From Rhizobium sp. S152 (lineage in GTDB: Bacteria; Pseudomonadota; Alphaproteobacteria; Rhizobiales; Rhizobiaceae), in the NCBI RefSeq assembly GCF_030380735.1, contig NZ_JAUDRZ010000009.1, positions 62,001 to 126,000 on the forward strand: a stretch of 64,000 bases of DNA. Direction: 5' to 3'. The notes under the pieces are model-generated. The model did no database searches. It saw only the letters and a list, made by a program, of their open reading frames with translations, and had not been told where the DNA came from. This document shows, one piece after another, positions 36,740-45,526 of the stretch. The stretch's first letter is position 1, and every line of letters starts with the position of its first letter. Position numbers and translations under genes: made by a program.

Positions 36740-36934
36740 ATGAAAAAAGAAGTTATCGAATACGCAGGCGTTCCCGTTGGGATCGTCATTCCGGATGAAA
36801 ACCGGTTGAAGTTCATCGCCGTGAAGTTTCACGTTCACGATCTGGACGAGCAGCACTTTGGCTCGCCGGCTGAAGTGAAGCTTGCGATCCACGACCTGAT
36901 GACCCGCCGGCATCCCAAGCCCATCCATGCCTGA
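36740..36934 (+). CDS. Small hypothetical protein
   Basis: A 64-residue soluble protein beginning MKKEVIEYAGVPVGIVIPDE, then KFIAVKFHVHDLDEQHFGS and a C-terminal helix LAIHDLMTRRH. An AGGAG sits eight bases before the ATG, and a strong terminator follows at 36991. The mix of short beta strands and one helix looks like a genuine small domain. I do not recognise the family; no membrane or signal segment is present. Confidence 0.7.
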   Translation: MKKEVIEYAGVPVGIVIPDENRLKFIAVKFHVHDLDEQHFGSPAEVKLAIHDLMTRRHPKPIHA

Positions 36935-36990
36935 CAGCCCGAACCGGCGCGTCAGGCAGCCACGGCCCTATAGAGCCTTCCACGATTTCC

Positions 36991-37028
36991 GACCGGTCCC
37001 GCCAAAAGCAGGGCCGGTCTTGTTTTTT
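36991..37028 (+). terminator. Rho-independent terminator
   Basis: GACCGG / CCGGTC stem extended by CCC/GGG, then TTGTTTTTTG. It follows the small gene at 36740-36934. Confidence 0.85.
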
Positions 37029-37078
37029 GCGCCGCCTTGCGATCCTATCGCGCGCTGATCTCTGCCAAGGATGCGCCC

Positions 37079-38074
37079 GTGCTCAATCTTCTCACCGATA
37101 TCGAAGGCGTCTCCGTCGGCAACGCGACCGATCTCAGGGTCGGCTCCGGCGTCACCGCCATCGTCTTCGACCAGCCGGCGACGGCATCGGGTGTCGTGCT
37201 TGGCGGCGCGCCGGGCGGACGCGATACGGCGCTGCTTGATCCGTCGATGACGGTGGGCGAGGTGGATGCGCTGGTTTTCTCCGGCGGGTCCGCCTTCGGG
37301 CTCGATGCGGCGGGCGGCGTCCAGTCGGGCCTGCGAGAGATCGGCCGCGGCTTTCCCGTCGGCAGCACGCGCGTGCCGATCGTGCCGCAGGCCATCCTCA
37401 TGGATCTCCTGAACGGTGGCGACAAGGAATGGGGCCGGCATTCGCCTTATCGCGACATGGGTTATGACGCCTTCAAGGCGGCAGCCAAGGGTGTCTTCGC
37501 TCTCGGCAGCGTTGGCGCGGGTACCGGCGCCACCACCGCGACCTTCAAAGGCGGGCTTGGTTCCGCCAGCGCCGAAACGGCGTCCGGCCACCGCATAGCC
37601 GCCATCGTCGCGGTCAACGCCCTCGGCTCCGCCACGGTGGGCGAGGGGCCGCACTTCTGGTCGGCTCCCTTCGAGCGCAACGGGGAATTCGGCAACCTCG
37701 GCCTGCCGGCGTCCTTCACGGATCGCGATATCGCGATGCGGTTGAAGGGCATGAACACGACAGCCACGACCATCGGTGCCATCGTCACCGACGCCAGGCT
37801 CACCAAGCAGCAGGCGCATCGCCTGGCGGTCATGGCGCATGATGGCTTCGCCCGCGCCCTGCTGCCCGCCCATCTGCCGCTTGATGGCGACACGGTGTTT
37901 GCTGCCGCAACCGGCCTGAAACCCTGCGACGGCCTGCCGGATTTTCTGGAACTCTGCCATCTCGCCACCTCGGTCATGGCCCGCGCCATCGCACGCGGCG
38001 TCTATGAGGCAACGACGCTTCCGGTCGAGGGCGCGCAGCCGGCATGGCGCGACCGCTATGCCAATCGCCTCTGA
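37079..38074 (+). CDS. P1 family peptidase (DmpA/S58-type aminopeptidase)
   Basis: A 331-residue protein of the self-processing Ntn-like P1/S58 family. It begins NLLTDIEGVSVGNATDLRVGSGVTAI, has VGAGTGATTATFKGGLGSAS, and carries NTTATTIGAIVTDARL, the region where family members cleave themselves and expose a catalytic threonine or serine. Members include DmpA and the nylon-oligomer hydrolase NylC. GTG 37079 follows AAGGA at ideal spacing; a TTG at 37037 is an alternative. Probably a cytoplasmic aminopeptidase for small peptides or amides. Confidence 0.86.
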   Translation: MLNLLTDIEGVSVGNATDLRVGSGVTAIVFDQPATASGVVLGGAPGGRDTALLDPSMTVGEVDALVFSGGSAFGLDAAGGVQSGLREIGRGFPVGSTRVPIVPQAILMDLLNGGDKEWGRHSPYRDMGYDAFKAAAKGVFALGSVGAGTGATTATFKGGLGSASAETASGHRIAAIVAVNALGSATVGEGPHFWSAPFERNGEFGNLGLPASFTDRDIAMRLKGMNTTATTIGAIVTDARLTKQQAHRLAVMAHDGFARALLPAHLPLDGDTVFAAATGLKPCDGLPDFLELCHLATSVMARAIARGVYEATTLPVEGAQPAWRDRYANRL

Positions 38075-38121
38075 TCGCATATTGAGCTATTCGGATTGCC
38101 TGAAACGGCGGAGAGGATGAA

Positions 38122-39033
38122 ATGCAGATCCGGGCCCTGATGTATTTCGACGAACTGGTGCGAACCAGTTCCATGCGTCAGGCTGCCGAGAACCTGAACG
38201 TCGCTCCCACCGCAATCAGCCGGCAGATCGAGAATCTCGAATATCACTTCGGCGCGCCGCTGGTGGAGCGCAGCGCGCGCGGCGTGAAGCTCACCGCCGC
38301 CGGTGAACTCCTGGCCGCGCGTGCCGGCCGGACGCTGCGTGAACTCGACCATGTCGGCCAGCTGATCGATGACCTCAAGGGCATGCAGCGCGGCCGCGTC
38401 AGCATCTATGCCAATGGTGCGACTGTCGCCAATCTGCTGGCGCCTGCGCTTGCCGAGTTCAGCCTCAAATATTCCAAGCTCCGCTTCGAGGTGACAATCA
38501 CCAGCGCCCGCCAGGCGATCGAGGCCGTCAGCGGCGCGGAAGCCGATATCGCGGTGACGCTGTTCGCACCGCCGATCTCGGGCACCAAGGTTCGCCTCCG
38601 CTCGCAGATCGCCTATGACCTGATCGTCGCTCCCACCCACCCGGCGGCATCGCTGAAGCAAGTCCATCTCAAGGACATCGCCGATTACGCGCTGGCGCTG
38701 CCCGACCAGGCCTTCGGTTTCCGCCAGGCCTTCGACGCCCTTTTCGAGAAGGCCGGGCTGAGCTTCGAGCCGGTCTTCGTCACCAGTTCGCTGGAAATGC
38801 TCAAGGAACTGGTGCTGAGCGGCGCCGCCGTCACGTTGCTGCCGGCGCTGACCGTCCGCCGGGAGATCGAGGCCGGCCAGCTCTTCGCCGTTCCGCTTGC
38901 GCCAAGAAGCGTCATCCGCACCCATGTCGATCTCTGCGTCGCGCCGGATCGCCAGCTGTCCTTCGCCGCCACCAAGCTCCTCGACTTCATCGAACGCTTC
39001 ATGCGCGAGCGTGCCGCAGCAGCGAAAGAATAG
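38122..39033 (+). CDS. LysR family transcriptional regulator
   Basis: A 303-residue LTTR with N-terminal winged HTH (TSSMRQAAENLNVAPTAISRQIENLE) and a two-lobe effector domain. It is on the same strand as, and 147 bases upstream of, the peptide-type binding-protein gene, unusual for a LysR activator, which is more often divergent. An inverted repeat at 39091-39112 in the gap is a candidate target. The effector may be a peptide, amide or amine handled by the downstream transporter and amidase. Confidence 0.91.
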   Translation: MQIRALMYFDELVRTSSMRQAAENLNVAPTAISRQIENLEYHFGAPLVERSARGVKLTAAGELLAARAGRTLRELDHVGQLIDDLKGMQRGRVSIYANGATVANLLAPALAEFSLKYSKLRFEVTITSARQAIEAVSGAEADIAVTLFAPPISGTKVRLRSQIAYDLIVAPTHPAASLKQVHLKDIADYALALPDQAFGFRQAFDALFEKAGLSFEPVFVTSSLEMLKELVLSGAAVTLLPALTVRREIEAGQLFAVPLAPRSVIRTHVDLCVAPDRQLSFAATKLLDFIERFMRERAAAAKE

Positions 39034-39090
39034 CGCGTCGGGCTTGCATCACGGGCGGATATCGAGTGTATCTCTTTCGGCTACACCGAG

Positions 39091-39112
39091 CACACAAAAT
39101 CGTCATTGTGTG
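39091..39112. promoter_or_regulatory. Inverted repeat upstream of peptide-type transporter
   Basis: CACACAA-N8-TTGTGTG, 69 bases before the binding-protein ATG. Dyad spacing is suitable for a dimeric regulator such as the upstream LysR, although the classical T-N11-A motif was not verified. Confidence 0.5.
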
Positions 39113-39180
39113 TGCACTACGGCAATGACAGTCTATTCGCAAAAGGCCAGTCGTCCTCAACGGCGGCCAGACAGGGGAAC

Positions 39181-40713
39181 ATGATGATCAACTCTTCGCT
39201 CGCGCCTTCGGCGCGTCTCGCCCGGCGTCTTTCCGTTGGCGTCGCCATGGCGGCCGGTCTCCTGTTTCTCGGCCTGACGCCGGCCGAAGCGGCGAAGACG
39301 ACGCTCAGCCTCGGCATGACCATCGAACCGACCGGCCTCGATCCGACCATCGCCGCGCCCGTGGCGATCGGCCAGGTCACCTGGCAGAACATCTTCGAAG
39401 GTCTGGTCACCATCGACGAGACGGGCAAGGTGCAGCCGCAACTGGCGAAGAGCTGGGACATCTCCAAGGACGGCCTGACCTATACCTTCAAGCTGCAGCC
39501 CGACGTAACCTTCCACGATGGCGAGGTCTTCGACAGCAGGGCGGCGAAATTCGCGCTCGACCGCGCCCGGGGCGCCGATTCCGTCAATCCGCAGAAGCGC
39601 TTCTTCGCTTCGATCGCTTCCATCGATACGCCCGATCCCGAGACGCTGGTGCTACATCTGTCCGCGCCGACGGGCAGCCTGCTCTATTGGCTCGGCTGGC
39701 CGGCCTCCGTCATGGTCGGTCCGAAGAGTGCGGCCGATGACAAGACCAAGCCTGTCGGCACCGGCCCCTTCAAGTTCGTGAACTGGGCAAAGGGCGACAA
39801 GGTCGAGATCGAGAAGAACACCGATTACTGGAACAAGGCGGTCTCGGTGAAGCTCGACAAGGTCACCTTCCGCTTCATCGCCGATCCGCAGGCCCAGGCC
39901 GCCGCGCTGAAATCCGGCGACGTCGATGCCATCCCTGAATTCGCCGCGCCCGAGCTGATGACGTCGTTCGACGGCGACGAGAAGCTGGTGACCAAAATCG
40001 GCAACACCGAGCTCAAGGTCGTGGCCGGCATGAACAATGCCCAGAAGCCCTTCGACGACAAGCGCGTGCGCCAGGCGCTGATGATGGCGATCGACCGCAA
40101 GACGGTCGTCGATGGCGCGTGGTCCGGCCTCGGCACGCCGATCGGCAGCCACTATACGCCCAATGACCCCGGCTATGTCGACCTCACCGGCAAGCTGCCC
40201 TACGATCCGGAAAAGGCCAAGGCTTTGCTCGCCGAAGCCGGCTACTCCAACGGTTTCACGTTTACCATCAAGTCGCCGCAGATGGCCTATGCGCCGCGCA
40301 GCGCCCAGGTCATGCAGGCGATGCTGGCGGAGATCGGCGTCACCATGAACATCGAGCCCACCGAATTCCCGGCCAAGTGGGTGCAGGACGTGATGAAGGA
40401 CCGGGCCTACGAAATGACCATCGTCGCTCATGCCGAGCCGATGGACATCGATATCTATGCCCGCGATCCCTACTACTTCAACTACAAGAACCCCGCTTTC
40501 AACGATCTCCTGAAGAAGGTCCAGGAGACCTCCGATCCGGCGGAGCAGGCCAGGATCTACGGGCAAGCCCAGACCATTCTCGCCGAGGACGTGCCTGCGC
40601 TCTATCTCTTCGTCATGCCCAAGCTCGGCGTCTGGGACAAGAAGCTGAAAGGCCTCTGGGAAAACGAACCGATCCCGTCGAATGTGCTGACCAACGTGTC
40701 CTGGGACGAATAG
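39181..40713 (+). CDS. ABC transporter substrate-binding protein, family 5 (peptide/nickel type)
   Basis: A 510-residue family 5 binding protein with a Sec signal peptide (basic N-terminus, VAMAAGLLFLGLTP, cleavage near AEA-AKT). Typical motifs are EPTGLDPTIAAP, ESL-like IFEGLVTIDETGKVQPQLAKSW, and LTYTFKLQPDVTFHDGEVFDS. AGGGGAAC precedes the tandem ATGs. It serves the DppB/DppC-like permeases downstream, from which it is separated by a palindromic repeat element. Substrate may be an amide or peptide since an amidase ends the cluster. Confidence 0.92.
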   Translation: MMINSSLAPSARLARRLSVGVAMAAGLLFLGLTPAEAAKTTLSLGMTIEPTGLDPTIAAPVAIGQVTWQNIFEGLVTIDETGKVQPQLAKSWDISKDGLTYTFKLQPDVTFHDGEVFDSRAAKFALDRARGADSVNPQKRFFASIASIDTPDPETLVLHLSAPTGSLLYWLGWPASVMVGPKSAADDKTKPVGTGPFKFVNWAKGDKVEIEKNTDYWNKAVSVKLDKVTFRFIADPQAQAAALKSGDVDAIPEFAAPELMTSFDGDEKLVTKIGNTELKVVAGMNNAQKPFDDKRVRQALMMAIDRKTVVDGAWSGLGTPIGSHYTPNDPGYVDLTGKLPYDPEKAKALLAEAGYSNGFTFTIKSPQMAYAPRSAQVMQAMLAEIGVTMNIEPTEFPAKWVQDVMKDRAYEMTIVAHAEPMDIDIYARDPYYFNYKNPAFNDLLKKVQETSDPAEQARIYGQAQTILAEDVPALYLFVMPKLGVWDKKLKGLWENEPIPSNVLTNVSWDE

Positions 40714-40788
40714 GTAGCGAGAGGTTTGGTGTTGGTGGGAGAGGGCAGAGCAAGCGTTATCCCGACGGCAGCCGCCGAGCACGCGGCG

Positions 40789-40912
40789 CCCCCTCATCCG
40801 CCTGCCGGCACCTTCTCCCCGTTGGGGAGAAGAGAATGCTGGCGGGCCGCTCGCGCCGATCTCCCCTTCTCCCCCTCGGGGAGAAGGTGGCCCGAAGGGT
40901 CGGATGAGGGGG
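40789..40912. repeat. 124-bp palindromic intergenic repeat element (RIME-like)
   Basis: Bounded by CCCCCTCATCCG and its exact complement CGGATGAGGGGG. Inside are two stem-loops, CTTCTCCCC-GTT-GGGGAGAAG (40812-40832) and CCTTCTCCCC-CTC-GGGGAGAAGG (40865-40887). This mosaic type is familiar from Rhizobiales intergenic regions. It lies between the binding-protein gene and its permease genes, so it may stabilise the upstream mRNA or lower permease expression. Confidence 0.82.
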
Positions 40913-40967
40913 ATGCACCCGTGAAAGTAACCGGCAATAGCGCGGCAAAACGCCCCCGAGCCGCCGC

Positions 40968-41915
40968 ATGATCGCGCTCCTCTCCCGCCGCCTTGCCGGC
41001 TTGATCCTCACGCTTCTCGTCGTCTCGCTGCTGATCTTCGCGGTCATGGGCCTGCTGCCCGGCGATCCGGCGTCCATCATGCTGGGCACGTCGGCCTCGC
41101 CCGATACGCTGGCGGCGCTGCGGCATGAGCTGGGGCTCGATCAGCCACTGCTGGTCCGCTACATTCAGTGGCTGGGCGGCGTGTTCTCCGGCGATCTCGG
41201 CCAGTCCTATACCTATGGCGTCCCCGTCGCCGGCCTGATCCTGGAGCGCTTGGCCGTCACGCTGCCGCTGGCGCTGATGGCGGTCGCGCTCTCCGTCGCC
41301 ATCGCCATCCCGCTCGGCGTTCTCGCCGCCTCGCATCGCGGCGGCCTTGTCGATACGATCGCGTCTGTCTTCTCCCAGATCAGCGTCGCGGTGCCGGCTT
41401 TCTGGGTCGCCCTGCTGCTGATCATCCTGTTCTCGACGACCCTCGGCCTGATGCCATCAGGCGGCTTTCCCGGCTGGAGCGCGGGCATCTGGCCGGCGGT
41501 CAAGGCGCTTTTGATGCCATCGCTCGCGCTGGCGTTGCCGCAGGCGGGCGTGCTCACCCGTGTCACGCGAACGGCGGTTCTGGAAACCCTGCACGAGGAT
41601 TTCACCCGCACCGCCGTCGCCAAGGGCCTGTCGGCGCAAAGCGTGCTCTGGCGGCATTCGGTGCCGAACGCGCTCATCCCGGTCTTCACCATTCTCGGCC
41701 TGCAGTTCACCTTCCTCGTCGCCGGCGCGGTGCTGGTGGAGAACGTCTTCAACCTGCCGGGCCTCGGGCGGCTCGCTTACCAGGCGCTCTCGCAGCGCGA
41801 CATCGTCGTCATGCAGGATGTGGTGCTGTTCTTCGCGGCGCTGGTCATCGTCATGAATTTCATCGTCGATCTCTCCTATCTCGCGATCGACCCCCGCTTG
41901 CGAAAAGGTGTGTAA
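40968..41915 (+). CDS. ABC transporter permease (DppB/OppB type)
   Basis: A 315-residue permease with six hydrophobic segments, starting MIALLSRRLAGLILTLLVVS and including the LPGDPA motif and the loop DFTRTAVAKGLS-x5-WRHSVPNALIP that contacts the ATPase. It is 254 bases after the binding-protein gene and one base before the next permease. Confidence 0.92.
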   Translation: MIALLSRRLAGLILTLLVVSLLIFAVMGLLPGDPASIMLGTSASPDTLAALRHELGLDQPLLVRYIQWLGGVFSGDLGQSYTYGVPVAGLILERLAVTLPLALMAVALSVAIAIPLGVLAASHRGGLVDTIASVFSQISVAVPAFWVALLLIILFSTTLGLMPSGGFPGWSAGIWPAVKALLMPSLALALPQAGVLTRVTRTAVLETLHEDFTRTAVAKGLSAQSVLWRHSVPNALIPVFTILGLQFTFLVAGAVLVENVFNLPGLGRLAYQALSQRDIVVMQDVVLFFAALVIVMNFIVDLSYLAIDPRLRKGV

Positions 41916-41916
41916 G

Positions 41917-42783
41917 ATGACGCCGATCGCATCCACGGCTCTAGCAACGCGCCGCAGGCGGCTTTCCCTCAGCCGGAGAGCGAACCTCATTACTGGCGCG
42001 ACCGTCGTGACGTTTCTCGTCGCCGTGGCGCTGCTGTCGCTGGCGTGGACGCCTCTGCCACCGGCCAAGATGCAGATCATCCACAAGTTGCAGCCACCCT
42101 TCGCCTACGGCGTGCTCGGCACGGACCAGTTCGGCCGCGACGTTCTCTCCATGCTGATGGTCGGCTGCTGGAACTCGCTGTCAACAGCCATCATCGCGGT
42201 TGCTATTGGCGGCACCATCGGCTCCATCGTCGGCATTTCCGCAGCCGCCTTTCGCGGCCTGTTCGAAAGCCTCGTCATGCGCGCCTGCGATGTCATCTTC
42301 GCGCTGCCGCCGATCCTTTCGGCCATGGTGCTCGGAGCCTTCATCGGCCCCGGCCGCCTCACCGCGATTATCGCTATCGCGACCTTCATGGTCCCGGTCT
42401 TCGCGCGCATCACGCTGGCGACCGCGCTACAGGCCTGGAGCCGCGACTATGTGATGGCCGCCCGCGCCATCGGCAACAGCCGCTTCACCATCTCCATGCG
42501 CCACGTGCTGCCCAACATCATGAGCCAGATCATCGTCCACGCGACCATCCAGCTCGGCCTTGCGGTTCTGACGGAGGCGGGCCTCAGCTTCCTTGGGCTC
42601 GGCCTCGCCCCGCCGGCGCCGACTTGGGGCAGGATGCTCGCGGATGCGCAGACCTATCTGGCGCTCGCACCGTGGCTCGCCATCCTGCCGGGCCTTGCGA
42701 TCGCGCTCACGGTATTCGGCTTCAACATGCTGGGCGATGGTCTCCGCGACCTGCTCGACCCGCGCGAGAGAAGCCGCAGGTAA
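41917..42783 (+). CDS. ABC transporter permease (DppC/OppC type)
   Basis: A 288-residue permease with an N-terminal basic segment (TRRRRLSLSRRANLITG), then LGTDQFGRDVLSMLMVG and the ATPase-contact loop YVMAARAIGNSRFTISMRHVLPN. ATG 41917 lies one base after the previous stop, with AAAAGG upstream. No DppD/DppF ATPase follows; the next gene is an amidase. Confidence 0.92.
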   Translation: MTPIASTALATRRRRLSLSRRANLITGATVVTFLVAVALLSLAWTPLPPAKMQIIHKLQPPFAYGVLGTDQFGRDVLSMLMVGCWNSLSTAIIAVAIGGTIGSIVGISAAAFRGLFESLVMRACDVIFALPPILSAMVLGAFIGPGRLTAIIAIATFMVPVFARITLATALQAWSRDYVMAARAIGNSRFTISMRHVLPNIMSQIIVHATIQLGLAVLTEAGLSFLGLGLAPPAPTWGRMLADAQTYLALAPWLAILPGLAIALTVFGFNMLGDGLRDLLDPRERSRR

Positions 42784-42811
42784 CAGATCGATAGGCCGGA
42801 AAGACAGGCGC

Positions 42812-44203
42812 ATGACCGAAACAGACCTTACAATCCGCGAGCTGACGCAGCGCTTCTCCCGAAGGAGCCTCTCGCCGCTCGAATACTGGCTGGCTCTGGA
42901 AAAGCATATCGAGCGCTGGGAGCCCGCCATTTGCGCGCTCTACGCCTACGATCCCGAAGCCGCCCGCCGCCAGGCCGCCGCATCGACCGACCGGTGGATG
43001 AAGGGCGCGACGCTTGGCGTGCTCGACGGCATCCCCGTCACGCTCAAGGAGCTCATCGCCACCAAGGGCCAGCCCGTGCCGCTCGGAACCCGCGCCGTCG
43101 AGCTGAAGCCCGCCGCCGAAGACGCTCCCATTGCCGCGCGACTGCGTGAGGATGGCGCGGTGATCTTCGCCAAGACCACCTGCCCGGATTACGGCATGCT
43201 GTCATCAGGCCTGTCGAGCTTTCACCATCTCAGCCGCAATCCGTGGGACATCACGCAGAACCCGGGCGGCTCCAGTGCCGGCGCGTCTGCGGCTGCGGCA
43301 GCCGGCTATGGGCCGCTGCACATCGGCACCGATATTGGCGGCTCCGTGCGCCTGCCCGCCGGATGGACCGGTATCTTCGGCCTGAAGTCCAGCCATGGCC
43401 GCATCCCTGTCGATCCCTATTATGTCGGCCGCTGCGCCGGACCGATGACCCGCACCGTCGAGGACGCAGCCTTCTCGATGGCGACGCTGTCTCGTACCGA
43501 TTGGCGCGACGGAACCGGATTGCCGGCGAACGACATCGACTGGATGGATCTCGATATCGACGTCAGAGGCATGAGGATCGGCCTGATGCTCGACGCCGGC
43601 TGCGGCCTTGCCGTGGAAGACGAGGTGAGGGCGGCCGTCGAGGCTGCCGCGAAACGCTTTGAAGAGAGGGGAGCGATTGTCGTCCCCGCGGCGCCGGTGC
43701 TCACCCGCGCCATGCTTGATGGTCTCGACAACTTCTGGCGCGCCCGCTTCTGGGGCGAAATCGAAGGCCTCAGCGAGGAGCGGCGGGAGAGCATCCTGCC
43801 CTATATCTACAGCTGGGCGAAAGGCGGCGCCGCCGTCAGCGGCGTCGAAGCGGTCAGGGGCTTCAACCAGACGATCGAGATGCGCAAGACCTGCGGCCGA
43901 CTGTTCACCGAGGTCGACGCCGTGATCTCGCCGACCAATCCGATCGTCTCTTACCCCGCCGAATGGGCTTCGCCCACCAACGACCCGGCTCTGCCCTTCG
44001 AGCACATCTGCTTCACCGTGCCCTGGAACATGTCGGAGCAGCCGGCGTCGTCGATCAATTGCGGCTTCTCGAAATCAGGCCTGCCGATCGGCCTGCAGAT
44101 CGTCGGCCCGCGCTTCGACGACATGCGCGTGCTCAGGCTGTCTAGGGCTTTCGAGGAGTGGACCGGCGGCGTTACGAATTGGCCGCAGCCACCTGTCAGG
44201 TGA
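42812..44203 (+). CDS. Amidase signature family enzyme
   Basis: A 463-residue serine amidase. The Ser-cisSer-Lys triad is visible as K79 (GIPVTLKE), S154 (PGGSSAGASA) and S178 (GTDIGGSVRLPA). No signal peptide, so it acts in the cytoplasm. It follows the DppBC-like permeases by 28 bases, suggesting it hydrolyses an amide bond in the imported compound. It overlaps the convergent NlpC/P60 gene by 8 bases. A GatA role is unlikely because gatC/gatB are absent and the gene sits in a transport operon. Confidence 0.9.
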   Translation: MTETDLTIRELTQRFSRRSLSPLEYWLALEKHIERWEPAICALYAYDPEAARRQAAASTDRWMKGATLGVLDGIPVTLKELIATKGQPVPLGTRAVELKPAAEDAPIAARLREDGAVIFAKTTCPDYGMLSSGLSSFHHLSRNPWDITQNPGGSSAGASAAAAAGYGPLHIGTDIGGSVRLPAGWTGIFGLKSSHGRIPVDPYYVGRCAGPMTRTVEDAAFSMATLSRTDWRDGTGLPANDIDWMDLDIDVRGMRIGLMLDAGCGLAVEDEVRAAVEAAAKRFEERGAIVVPAAPVLTRAMLDGLDNFWRARFWGEIEGLSEERRESILPYIYSWAKGGAAVSGVEAVRGFNQTIEMRKTCGRLFTEVDAVISPTNPIVSYPAEWASPTNDPALPFEHICFTVPWNMSEQPASSINCGFSKSGLPIGLQIVGPRFDDMRVLRLSRAFEEWTGGVTNWPQPPVR

Positions 44204-45059
44204 TCGGTCGGCGATAGCCGGTCGGCTGTTCGTAGAGCCAGCCGATCCGCTGAACGGCCTCTTCGAAGTTCTCGCGAACGACGGTCATGGTATGGCCGGT
44301 GGCGTGGATGATCGTTTCCGCATCCGCCATGATCGCCACATGGCCCTTCCAGAACACCAGATCACCGCGCCTAAGATCGCCGCGTTCGATGGGCTCGCCG
44401 AGGCTTGCGGCCTGCATGTCGGTATCGCGCGGCGCCGCCCGCCCGGTCATCAGCATCGACAACTGGACGAGACCGGAACAGTCGATCCCCAGTCCGGAAC
44501 GTCCGCCCCAAAGATAGGGCGTTTCGAGAAACCGCGTGGCTATGTCGACGTAGTCGACGCCGTCGAGCGCACCGATCGGCTGCACATGCTTGGCGAAGAT
44601 AGCCGTGCCGTCATCGAGCGTCATATAGTGGTTGCCGCGCGCCTCGGCCTCGCCGGATATTGCCACGCGGCTGCCCATCGAAAGCACGTCCTTATAGGGC
44701 TTGCGCAGTTCCGCCTCCTGGTAGAGGAACGTCCGCTGCACCGTCACGATATGCGTCGGCGCAGCGCCCGTCGTGTCGAGCGCGCTCTCCCTGATGTAAC
44801 CGACATAGCCGTCGGACGAAGCCTTGATCCAGCACCAGCCGTCGGCGCGGTCGAACACGGTCACGTCCTCGCCCTGGATCAGTTCGGTGTCGATACCCTT
44901 GGAAAGATCAGGGACCGGCCGCAGTGCCGCCACCGGCACCGCCACGCGCGCAGGGTTCCCTTCCACGAAACGGGAAGCCTCCACCTTGCCCTGCAGGCCA
45001 GCCTCCGCGAGATCGGGGCGATAGGCGTTGAGACGGCGGTCGAGCATTGTCATGTCCAT
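44196..45059 (-). CDS. NlpC/P60 family C40 peptidase with SH3-like domains
   Basis: A 287-residue protein. Residues about 30-165 resemble bacterial SH3 repeats (DGWCWIKASSDGYVGYIRE). The C-terminal NlpC/P60 domain has catalytic C194 in DCSGLVQL and H240 in GHVAIM. No clear signal peptide, as in related dipeptidyl-peptidase VI-type enzymes that recycle cell-wall peptides in the cytoplasm. It follows the MarR gene by 5 bases and is near an M17 aminopeptidase on the same strand, a peptide-processing neighbourhood. Confidence 0.89.
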   Translation of the reverse strand: MDMTMLDRRLNAYRPDLAEAGLQGKVEASRFVEGNPARVAVPVAALRPVPDLSKGIDTELIQGEDVTVFDRADGWCWIKASSDGYVGYIRESALDTTGAAPTHIVTVQRTFLYQEAELRKPYKDVLSMGSRVAISGEAEARGNHYMTLDDGTAIFAKHVQPIGALDGVDYVDIATRFLETPYLWGGRSGLGIDCSGLVQLSMLMTGRAAPRDTDMQAASLGEPIERGDLRRGDLVFWKGHVAIMADAETIIHATGHTMTVVRENFEEAVQRIGWLYEQPTGYRRPIT

Positions 45060-45064
45060 TGCTT

Positions 45065-45415
45065 TCAGAGTGGCAGCCGGCGTCCGTGATCGCGCACGAG
45101 GTCGCCGATCTTTTCCAGATAGAGCGCTCCGCCGATCGTCCGTTTGATCACGACATTACGCCTGTCGCGCTCGTCGCGCACCCGGTCCACGAGGCCCATC
45201 TCGCCCATCGTGTCCAGCGCCCGCGTGATCACCGGCTTGGTCACGTTCAGTTCGGCGGCGAGCCCGCGCACGGTATGCGGTGGCGGCACGAGATAGATAT
45301 GCAGCAGGATCGCCATCTGGCGCAATGTCAAATCGCGCTCGTCGTGGCGCACCTGGTCGAGCGTCACGGCATGCCAGAGCCCCAGTGCCTGCGAGGCGGT
45401 CAGTTCGATCGGCAC
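45065..45415 (-). CDS. MarR family winged-helix regulator
   Basis: A 116-residue regulator with the winged-helix region LTLRQMAILLHIYLVPPPHTVRGLAAELNVTKPVITRALDTM and wing DERDRRNVVIKRT. It is short for MarR (usually 140-160) with a truncated C-terminal dimerisation helix. GTG 45415 is preceded by GGAGGGG. It is co-directional with, and 5 bases before, the NlpC/P60 gene. Confidence 0.82.
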   Translation of the reverse strand: MPIELTASQALGLWHAVTLDQVRHDERDLTLRQMAILLHIYLVPPPHTVRGLAAELNVTKPVITRALDTMGEMGLVDRVRDERDRRNVVIKRTIGGALYLEKIGDLVRDHGRRLPL

Positions 45416-45474
45416 GGCCCCTCCGGATCATTACGTCGGCATTTCATTCTCCGGCAGTTGATCGCACCACGCAA

Positions 45475-45498
45475 TGGGGCGGCAAATCTGCCGCCCCA
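45475..45498. terminator. Strong stem-loop between M17 peptidase and MarR genes
   Basis: Ten-base perfect arms TGGGGCGGCA / TGCCGCCCCA with a four-base loop, 28 bases beyond the M17 peptidase stop in the direction of its transcription. No T tract follows on the minus strand, so it may attenuate or stabilise rather than terminate fully. Confidence 0.5.
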
Positions 45499-45526
45499 CA
45501 AGGTAAATAGGATTTTAATAAAATGC

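Noticed and set aside
40812..40887. The two hairpins in the repeat element as a rho-independent terminator
   Set aside because: Neither stem is followed by a T tract; the exact outer complement shows they belong to a repeat element.
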